From NCBI RefSeq assembly GCF_003352085.1, contig NZ_CP025804.1, positions 1,364,001 to 1,428,000 on the forward strand: a stretch of 64,000 nucleotides of DNA, given 5' to 3'. Position numbers and translations under genes: made by a program. Each line of letters begins with the position of its first letter. The stretch's first letter is position 1. The stretch is from Sulfitobacter sp. SK012. GTDB lineage: Bacteria; Pseudomonadota; Alphaproteobacteria; Rhodobacterales; Rhodobacteraceae. The notes under the pieces were generated by a model that saw nothing but the letters and a program-made list of their open reading frames with translations, was not told the DNA's origin and did no database searches. Below are positions 55,293 through 62,104 of this stretch, piece after piece.

Positions 55293-55564
55293 CTTCGGCT
55301 GGTATCGAACGCATCCGAGCGTGCTTTGAAAAAGCGGAAGAAATTTTCCCGATTGTCTATCCTGAAAACCGCCATGGGGCCCAGCTAGGATTCTCTCGGG
55401 GATCTTTGCCGCAATTGCCGCAGTTGCCGCAGCCAAAGGCGTCTGCATGCAGAGTGCTCACAGACCGGGAAGATGAGTTTGAAGAGCGCGCGGCCATCAT
55501 TGAATGCGACGGCGGGTTGCCACGGCCACTGGCAGAGTTTTTGGCCGGGCGGGGCAGGGGGTAA
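55289..55564 (+). CDS. Small island protein of unknown function
   Basis: Protein of 91 residues, whose ATG overlaps the DUF3987 stop by four bases. It has an N-terminal helix (GIERIRACFEKAEEIFPIV), a LPQLPQLPQP repeat, then DEFEERAAIIECDGGLPRPL. Small proteins with this EFEERAAIIE..GGLPR pattern commonly end DUF3987 islands in alphaproteobacteria. Function unknown. Confidence 0.6.
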   Translation: MTSAGIERIRACFEKAEEIFPIVYPENRHGAQLGFSRGSLPQLPQLPQPKASACRVLTDREDEFEERAAIIECDGGLPRPLAEFLAGRGRG

Positions 55565-56163
55565 CAAGACGCCGTCTGGGCGTTATGTGGAAGTGCGATG
55601 CGGCGTAGTTGTGATGCGCAATATCCGCGGCACGACTATGCAAATGAAAAGAGCGATGCGCTGGTTGCAAGGGCGCGGTTAGTGACGGGGCTATGCTCAG
55701 GGCAAGGTGGATAATGTGGTGCGGCTGGTGGGCTCGCGACCGTGATACGCGAGTGAAGTAGTCCGATTGCTGCGGTATGCACATGTTGGCAAGGGGCGGA
55801 AACCGGACCTTCGCTGCGGCTTGGACAGAGGTCTGCTTTGCGAGACAAAGCCGCAGTTCCAGTACGACCAAGCAACTACCGCTTCCGGCCCAAACTGACC
55901 GATGCTGCACCATGCACATTTCGACACTAAGGGCGGAAGACCTTCGCCGCGGTCGGTGCGAGTGACTGCTGTGCGGGACAAAGCGTCACTTCGTTGTAAC
56001 TACATCAACGTCTACTATGGAGTACACACCAAAGAAATGATGCGCGCTTCAATAGGGTCACGATCAGCCTCCAAGACTCCGACTGACTTCCTTCGAGCTT
56101 CTGATTTAGGCAGGTCCGCCATATCTGGGAAAATCGGTTCGACAACACCAAGAAATGACTTTT
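55565..56163. other. Intergenic region with dispersed repeats
   Basis: About 600 bases without a gene after the island. It contains degenerate Rhodobacteraceae-type repeat sequence (CTTCGCTGCGGCTTGGACAG near 55812) and the copy listed at 55903. Frames on the minus strand here arise from these repeats and have no start signals. Confidence 0.5.
55903..55938 (+). repeat. Dispersed repeat family 2, copy 1
   Basis: TGCTGCACCATGCACATTTC continuing GACACTAAGGGCGGA. It matches the copy at 61622 over 35 bases with about five differences and the same orientation. Confidence 0.7.
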
Positions 56164-57003
56164 TCACTTCAACCGCTCGATAGAGTAAGTGGGTGTCTCG
56201 TAGTTTTTTTCCGCAACCAGTCGGGCCAGTACCGCATCATGAGAACCTTGGTCGAAGTCTGCTGCATATAACCCACTTCGGATTAACAGCGTGTCCCAGC
56301 CGGCGGCATGACCTCCAGCTATGTCATGTTCCAAACTGTCTCCGACCATCAAAAGCCGCTCCGCCTTTAGCTGTGACTTTAGTCCATCAAAAATGGGGCG
56401 ATGAGGCTTGCCATAAAACACGACTTTGCCACCGCGTTTGCGGTATGCATGTGCTAGTGCGCCGGGTGACGTGACCAGCCTACCTGCAGAGCGAGGGCTT
56501 GATCGATCAGGATTCGAACAATAAATTGGCAACCGCGCCTCAAAGGCTTGGTCCAAAATATCTTGCCACTGAGCTGCATCATTCCCGTCAGGCAATCCCA
56601 TCAACAGGATTGCTTGAGCAGCTTTAACCGTGTCTTCAAATTTGATGTCTAGGCCTTCGGCCCAATTTTTGGCGTCGCCGGGGCTGCGTTCGATTGGAAA
56701 AAACCGACGCTCGGTGATGAAGCGGGTTTCAGTGTCTCGCCACAACGCCTCGCCGCTGGTCATCACGGCCGTGAATAATGAAGGCGCAAATCCCATACCC
56801 GCAATACGCGCGGCATTTAAGGCACTGCGTTTTCCTGAATTGGAAAGAACCGCCAGGGGAATTCCGTTTATTGCAAGGCCGACAAGGCAGTCAACTGCAC
56901 CCGTATAAGCTTTGCTACCGTCGTGCAGAACGCCCCATTGATCCAAAACGATCGCATCGTAGTTTGATGCGATCGTAGAAATGTTGTCCAAAACCTGTGT
57001 CAC
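56164..57003 (-). CDS. HAD-superfamily class IIA hydrolase (TIGR01459-like)
   Basis: Cytosolic phosphatase-like protein of 279 residues. Motif I is LDQWGVLHDG near residues 20-29, the DxWGV form of this subgroup; motif II is VLSNSGKR; motif III is the Lys in FYGKPHRPIFDG near 195; motif IV is MVGDSLEHDIAGG near 222. The cap is of the C2A type, as in NagD and phosphoglycolate phosphatases. It removes phosphate from a small organic phosphate. It is divergent from an ABC importer of the ferric/phosphorylated-compound type, with 190 bases between starts, so it may process what that transporter brings in. Confidence 0.85.
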   Translation of the reverse strand: MTQVLDNISTIASNYDAIVLDQWGVLHDGSKAYTGAVDCLVGLAINGIPLAVLSNSGKRSALNAARIAGMGFAPSLFTAVMTSGEALWRDTETRFITERRFFPIERSPGDAKNWAEGLDIKFEDTVKAAQAILLMGLPDGNDAAQWQDILDQAFEARLPIYCSNPDRSSPRSAGRLVTSPGALAHAYRKRGGKVVFYGKPHRPIFDGLKSQLKAERLLMVGDSLEHDIAGGHAAGWDTLLIRSGLYAADFDQGSHDAVLARLVAEKNYETPTYSIERLK

Positions 57004-57108
57004 AGTTCTTCAGCTTCTGGGCTTGGCTTTTCTTGATTATGCATTGGGCCTCTGTGTGTGAATCGCACGAGATAACTCTATCGCCCGGGAGGTTAAACGC
57101 AATTGTAG

Positions 57109-57164
57109 TTGCAAAAGACTTTTGAATCTCTACGCTTACATGCTGTAAAGTATGAATTTTTGCA
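57109..57164. promoter_or_regulatory. Inverted repeats in the HAD-ABC divergent control region
   Basis: A palindrome CAAAAGACTTTTG at 57112-57124, and an inverted pair TTGCAAAA (57109-57116) and TTTTGCAA (57157-57164). They lie 30-90 bases before the binding-protein start and could be operator sites for an unseen regulator. Confidence 0.35.
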
Positions 57165-57195
57165 ATGAGAGCAAAATTAAAACAAGTGGGAGAGA

Positions 57196-58452
57196 ATGGT
57201 GAAATTTACAAAACGAAATTTTCTGCGAGCGCTAACAAGAATGGCGGCGGCGACACTGCTAACCACCGTGGCATCTGTTTCCGCGGCTCAAGAGGTATCT
57301 GCAGAGCTTGACGCGTGGCTGAAAACTAACTCTCTGGGCACCCATGCGATGGCGGAAGAAAGCTGGGACGATATCGTTGCAGCAGCAACAAAAGAGGGGG
57401 AAGTTTCTGTCTACACCGCCTCTGGCCGTATTGCCAAACTCGTGGACCATTTCCAGGCACTTTACCCTGGTATCACACTCACCGTTTATGATCTGGGATC
57501 GGTTAAGACGATTGAGAAAACCGTCCGGGAGCAGGACGCAGGTATTTTTACTGCTGATGTTATAACCACAGGCAATTCTGGGCAGGTTATTCACGAGCTC
57601 TTGGCGAACCATCGCATATTCAACTATGTGCCGGCACATCTCAAAGAGAGCATTCCGGAAGAGAACCGTGACCCACTGCTTATCCGCGTGAATGAAGCCA
57701 TGGTGTTTTTCTATAATACAGAAACCTACCCCGACGGCGCGCCAATCAGCAATGTCTGGGAGCTAACCCAAGACGAATTCCGAGGCCGTGTTGGGATCAA
57801 AGACCCGATGGGATCCGGGTCGTCGCTTATGGGCTTGGCAACATTGGTGCAATACCCTGAAGAAATGGCCGCAGCTTACAAACGCCTAACAGGCGAGGAC
57901 ATTGTGCTTGGCGACGGCGTGCCAGATGCGGGTTATGAATTCGTGCGGCGTTTGTTAGCCAATGATGTTGTGATCTTTAAGTCAGGTTCAAAATTGGCCG
58001 ATGCCGCAGGTGCCAAAGGTCAAGATGATGCAATGATCGCAATGACCAGTATGACCTATATTTCGCGCAATGATGACAAAGGAAATGTGAACGCAATCAT
58101 AGCAGATCTCGATCCGGCTGCGCGCATGGTCTATCCTAACTTTATGTCTATTGGAGCCAATGCACCGCACCCCAATGCTGCGAAAGTGTTGATAGCATAT
58201 CTGTTAGGCAGTCCTGAAATTACACTCGATACGAAGCTGGAGAAGCCGTATCTTGAAGGCGAAAGCTTTGAGTTGCTTCAAGGGCTGGCCCCTTATCACG
58301 ATGCGGGGTCAGTTAGCCCGCGCAGCGATGTGCCATTGCCTCAGGGTGGTGAGATTTGGGACGAGATGGTGGGCTGGAATGTGTCTGCTGACTTTATGTG
58401 GGAACAAGGCCCACGCTTGCGCGACTTCTGGCTAATCCATTCCAGCCAGTAA
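57196..58452 (+). CDS. ABC transporter substrate-binding protein, ferric/phosphorylated-solute type
   Basis: Periplasmic binding protein of 418 residues, family 1/6 type related to FbpA and AfuA. The signal peptide is about residues 1-31 (RMAAATLLTTVASVSAAQ). The mature part has EGEVSVYTASGRIAKLVDHF near 75, VYDLGSVKTIEKTVREQ near 100, and GIKDPMGSGSSLMGLATL near 200. No obvious Tyr-Tyr iron-binding pair like that of FbpA is seen, so the ligand may be a phosphorylated organic compound rather than Fe3+. GGGAGAGA precedes ATG 57196. First gene of a three-gene operon. Confidence 0.85.
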   Translation: MVKFTKRNFLRALTRMAAATLLTTVASVSAAQEVSAELDAWLKTNSLGTHAMAEESWDDIVAAATKEGEVSVYTASGRIAKLVDHFQALYPGITLTVYDLGSVKTIEKTVREQDAGIFTADVITTGNSGQVIHELLANHRIFNYVPAHLKESIPEENRDPLLIRVNEAMVFFYNTETYPDGAPISNVWELTQDEFRGRVGIKDPMGSGSSLMGLATLVQYPEEMAAAYKRLTGEDIVLGDGVPDAGYEFVRRLLANDVVIFKSGSKLADAAGAKGQDDAMIAMTSMTYISRNDDKGNVNAIIADLDPAARMVYPNFMSIGANAPHPNAAKVLIAYLLGSPEITLDTKLEKPYLEGESFELLQGLAPYHDAGSVSPRSDVPLPQGGEIWDEMVGWNVSADFMWEQGPRLRDFWLIHSSQ

Positions 58453-58468
58453 ATAGGGACGCAAAAAC

Positions 58469-59560
58469 ATGGGACAAATACGTCTTGATGGGATCGTAAA
58501 GTCCTATGGCAAAGAGGTCGTGGTCAAGAACCTCGATCTCACTGTGCAGCCGGGGGAATTCTTAACCATCCTTGGGCCATCTGGCTGCGGAAAAACCACA
58601 ACCCTGCGTATGATCGCAGGGTTGGAGGAGCCGGACCAAGGTGACATCACACTGGGTGATAGAGTTGTCTTTTCGCGCAGCAGCGGGGTGGTCATCCCCC
58701 CCGAAGCGCGACACCTTGGGTTGATTTTTCAGAGCTACGCTCTTTGGCCACATATGAACGTGGCCAAAAACATTACATTGGCTTTGAAAGAACAAAAAAT
58801 CTCTAAAGCTGAAATTAAAAAACGGCTGGAAACTGCATTGGAGCTTGTGCAGCTGACAGGCTATGCCGAACGCTATCCTTCGGAATTGTCAGGCGGGCAG
58901 CAGCAAAGGGTTGCAGTAGCGCGCTTGATTGCGTTGCGCCCGTCGATCTTGTTGATGGATGAGCCACTTTCCAATCTTGATGCGAAGTTACGTACCGAGA
59001 TGCGTGCCAGTCTTAAGCGCCTGCATCGCGATCTTGAAGCGACGACAGTTTATGTAACGCACGATCAAATCGAAGCCTTGACCCTGTCGGACCGTGTGAT
59101 CATCATGAATGAAGGGCAGATCATGCAAGAAGGATCGCCTTATGATATTTATCACCATCCAGCGAATATCTTTGTAGCCGAGTTTATAGGCGATCCGGGG
59201 ATCAACCTGTTTTCGGGAACAATTGCAAATGGTGCACTCGACTGTGGGGCTATTTCAATTCCCCTTCCAGATGCCATCGCCAAGAGCAGCGGTAACCTGA
59301 TTGCAGGCATTAGGCCGGAGAAAATCGACGTGTCTGAGACTGCGATTGATGGTTGGCGGGAAGTCAGTACGGAGATTTTGCAGCCCACAGGAGCAAATAC
59401 GATTCTGGAGGTTAAGGCGGGTGATACGCCTATAACTTTGCTACAACCCGGCTTTATGACCTTACCCGAGAGCACCCCGCTTTGGATCAACTTTGATCAC
59501 GACGCGATAAGTTTCTTTGATACAGACACGCAGCAAAACATGCGCACTGAGGCGGGCTAA
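58469..59560 (+). CDS. ABC transporter ATPase, FbpC/PotA type
   Basis: Cytosolic ATPase of 363 residues. Walker A is GPSGCGKTT near 37-45, the signature is LSGGQQQRVAVARL near 140, Walker B is ILLMDEPLSNLDAKLR, and the switch His is in VYVTHDQIEAL. A C-terminal TOBE-type regulatory domain covers about 285-355. It energises the fused permease encoded next. It begins 16 bases after the binding protein and ends four bases before the permease start. Confidence 0.92.
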   Translation: MGQIRLDGIVKSYGKEVVVKNLDLTVQPGEFLTILGPSGCGKTTTLRMIAGLEEPDQGDITLGDRVVFSRSSGVVIPPEARHLGLIFQSYALWPHMNVAKNITLALKEQKISKAEIKKRLETALELVQLTGYAERYPSELSGGQQQRVAVARLIALRPSILLMDEPLSNLDAKLRTEMRASLKRLHRDLEATTVYVTHDQIEALTLSDRVIIMNEGQIMQEGSPYDIYHHPANIFVAEFIGDPGINLFSGTIANGALDCGAISIPLPDAIAKSSGNLIAGIRPEKIDVSETAIDGWREVSTEILQPTGANTILEVKAGDTPITLLQPGFMTLPESTPLWINFDHDAISFFDTDTQQNMRTEAG

Positions 59561-59564
59561 AAAT

Positions 59565-61400
59565 ATGGCAGCAGTGGAAAGCGGCAAACCAGCGTTTTGG
59601 TCATTGCAGAACGTTTCTTATCAAGCGTACCGGCTGAAAAACCGGCCGGAATTGATTATCGGACTGCTTGCGCTTGGGTTTCTAAGCTTCGTCGTGCTGG
59701 TTCCATTGCTGCAAATTATCAAGGATGCGTTCACGTTTCAAAGCTATGATCTTGCCTATAACCCAGACGGCGTCGTTGGCGAATTCACCCTTTTCCATCT
59801 TGACCGCGTCTTTAACCAACCCATTTCGGCGGCGCTCTTTTACAAGCCGCTAATGAACAGTCTCAAGATGGGGTTTGCCGTCACAGTGATTGCTCTGACT
59901 GTCGGATTTAGCCTTGCGTGGTTGATGGTCAGAACCAATGTACATTTCAAAGGCGTCTTTGGCGCTATGTTGGTGTTTCCGTATATGATGCCATCATGGG
60001 TGATGGCGATTGCGTGGCTTAGCCTGTTCAAAAATGACCGCGTTGGTGGGTCTGAGGGTGTCCTGACGTATCTTACTGGAACGCAAGCGCCTGATTGGGT
60101 GGCTTACGGGATATTCCCGATCGTGATTACCCTAGCGCTTCACTACTACGCATACGCTTATCTGCTGATCTCTGGCGCTTTGGCGACAGTTGATAGTGAG
60201 TTGGAGGAAGCGGGTGCGACCAGCGGTATGGGCAAATGGAAGCGCATTCGCGTGATCACTATGCCTTTGTTGATGCCGGCGATTGGGTCGGCGATTGTAC
60301 TGACATTCATTCGTATTTTAGGAACGTTCGGCACGCCTGCATTACTGGGCCTGCCTGTTCGGTTCTTCACATTCTCCACGCAAATCTACGCCTCGATCAA
60401 CGCCCGCAACCAAGGCGACGCTTTTGTGTTGGCGCTGGTATTGATCGTGCTGGCGATCTCGTTCATCTGGGTCAACAGTCGCATAATTGGTGTGCGCAAA
60501 AGCTATGTGACAATGACTGGAAAAGGTTTTCGAAAGCACGAAAGTGACCTTGGAAAAATGCGCTGGCCTGCGACCGTATTGGTGATCTTGTTCCTGTGCA
60601 TGACTGTAGCCTTGCCGCTAATCTTGCTACTGTGGGAATCTCTGACGCTAATCCCCGGAGACTACAGTTTATCGAACCTGACGACCTATTTCTGGGTCGG
60701 GCAAGGCAATGTTAATCTGGCCTACGGAGAACCCGGCGTCATCCACAACAAAGGCATTCTCGGCGCATTGCTCAACTCTGTTAAACTTGGCTTTGCGGCC
60801 GCCTTGTTCAACGGAGTCCTCGGCCTTTTGGTTGGTTATGCAGTGGTTCGCGGGCGCGGTAAGCGTCTCTCAAAATGGCTGGAAGCAATCGCGTTTGCGC
60901 CCTACATTTTCCCATCTATTGCTTTAGGGGCGATTTATATCGGGATGTTTTCGACTAATATCGGCCCAATTCCTGCGCTCTACGGCACGTTCACTATTTT
61001 GATCTTGATCACAGTGATAAAAAACTTGCCATTCACCTCACGCACAGGAATTGCAGCAATTTTGCAGATCCACCAATCCCTAGAAGAGGCTGCCCGGGTC
61101 CAAGGCATCGGCTGGTTCAGGCGCATGTTCCGCATCATCATTCCGTTATCCATGAGCGGGCTTGTTGCGGGGATGCTGTTGACCTTTATCACGGCGATGC
61201 GGGAGCTATCGTTGATTATCTTGCTGATCTCGCCGGGCAACATGGTTTTAACAGGCCTGATATTTGGCTACCAAGAACAAGACATGGCGCAGCATTCCAG
61301 CGCTGTGACTTTGATGCTTGTACTCATCATCATCATAATCAGCGTCATTGTTCGCGTTATGTCGCGCAGCGCCGGTGTTGGGCGGCTAAACGCAACTTAA
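59565..61400 (+). CDS. ABC transporter permease with two fused domains, FbpB type
   Basis: Inner-membrane permease of 611 residues holding two BPD_transp_1 domains, with about twelve helices in total. The first EAA loop is in LEEAGATSGMGKWKRIRVIT near residue 225, the second in LEEAARVQGIGWFRRMFRII near residue 515, each of which contacts one ATPase of the dimer. Fused permeases of this kind are standard in ferric-iron, sugar-phosphate (AfuB) and 2-aminoethylphosphonate importers. ATG 59565 follows the ATPase stop by four bases; the longer frame from 59517 would overlap the ATPase. Confidence 0.92.
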   Translation: MAAVESGKPAFWSLQNVSYQAYRLKNRPELIIGLLALGFLSFVVLVPLLQIIKDAFTFQSYDLAYNPDGVVGEFTLFHLDRVFNQPISAALFYKPLMNSLKMGFAVTVIALTVGFSLAWLMVRTNVHFKGVFGAMLVFPYMMPSWVMAIAWLSLFKNDRVGGSEGVLTYLTGTQAPDWVAYGIFPIVITLALHYYAYAYLLISGALATVDSELEEAGATSGMGKWKRIRVITMPLLMPAIGSAIVLTFIRILGTFGTPALLGLPVRFFTFSTQIYASINARNQGDAFVLALVLIVLAISFIWVNSRIIGVRKSYVTMTGKGFRKHESDLGKMRWPATVLVILFLCMTVALPLILLLWESLTLIPGDYSLSNLTTYFWVGQGNVNLAYGEPGVIHNKGILGALLNSVKLGFAAALFNGVLGLLVGYAVVRGRGKRLSKWLEAIAFAPYIFPSIALGAIYIGMFSTNIGPIPALYGTFTILILITVIKNLPFTSRTGIAAILQIHQSLEEAARVQGIGWFRRMFRIIIPLSMSGLVAGMLLTFITAMRELSLIILLISPGNMVLTGLIFGYQEQDMAQHSSAVTLMLVLIIIIISVIVRVMSRSAGVGRLNAT

Positions 61401-61621
61401 TCTTGTCATGTTGAGACGGCGATCAATTCCGTAGCGGCGCATGGTTTGGCCATGCTGGAGCATGTACTTTTTCTTTTCGAGTGAACTGACCACATCAGTT
61501 GACCAGTCGCACCACTGCAGAAATCTTGCAGTATAGGCTCTTTCCTGCCGTTGGCTGCGCAATGCACCAAGGTCGGCTTTGGGCCGTTCGCGACATTGGT
61601 TGGCGAGTGAGTTGGCCCAAT

Positions 61622-61656
61622 TGCTGCACCATGCACATCGTGACAAGAAGGGCGGA
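61622..61656 (+). repeat. Dispersed repeat family 2, copy 2
   Basis: TGCTGCACCATGCACATCGT continuing GACAAGAAGGGCGGA, the same as the copy at 55903 except for about five bases. Confidence 0.7.
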
Positions 61657-62026
61657 CAGCCGCCGTTCGCTGCAAGTGCGAGGCGGCAAAACATCAACGG
61701 CGAGAGCTGACATTCACATTACCGAGGATCTCAGCTTCTTTCTGCACCGCCGCAAGGCGGTTTGGAAGCCCAAACCAGCCGCGTCACAATGGGTCAATTT
61801 AGCACTTGCAGCATGATCTGGAGTTTTCACGACCGACCCTGACATTCCCGTCAGTTCAATAAAGCAATTTGCTGTATCGTTTCGCATCGCATCGCATGCA
61901 TTCATTCATCGTGCAGCTTTTCTGGCCGTCAATGGGCATCCCAAATGGCTGGAACTTCCCGGATCACATTACCGTCGACAGACTGACAGCCGTTAAGCGG
62001 ACTGATTGAAGCGTAAAGTAAGGGCA

Positions 62027-62055
62027 TGACACTAACCAAGATATGGTTAATGTCA
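62027..62055. promoter_or_regulatory. Inverted repeat before the cyclase gene
   Basis: TGACACTAACC and GGTTAATGTCA form an 11-bp inverted repeat with one mismatch and a 7-base loop, 50 bases before the TTG start. It lacks a following T-run, so an operator or an RNA hairpin in the leader is more likely than a terminator. Confidence 0.5.
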
Positions 62056-62104
62056 GGTTTGGAGAGGTGTAGGTGGCTGACATCGGTACCTTTGGAGGAT
62101 CAAG

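Larger units (their letters stand above)
51442..55564 (+). mobile_element. Small integrative island (tyrosine integrase, AlpA, DUF3987)
   Basis: Five same-strand genes with short gaps or overlaps: integrase, unknown protein, AlpA-like HTH, DUF3987 protein and a small protein. This order, integrase then excisionase-type HTH then helicase/primase-like protein, is typical of short satellite-like islands in alphaproteobacteria. Attachment repeats at the ends could not be found by eye, and no intact tRNA adjoins, so the limits given are those of the genes. Confidence 0.65.
61401..62104. other. Intergenic region with repeats upstream of the cyclase gene
   Basis: About 700 bases without a supported gene. 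It contains repeat family 2 at 61622 and an inverted repeat at 62027. Reverse frames over 61386-61713 come from the repeat and have no start signal. No clear terminator for the ABC operon is seen. Confidence 0.5.

Noticed and set aside
55697..55981. 94-codon minus-strand frame sharing CAWCS-type text with a frame at 61386-61697
   Set aside because: The similarity comes from the dispersed non-coding repeat present at both places, not from a protein family.
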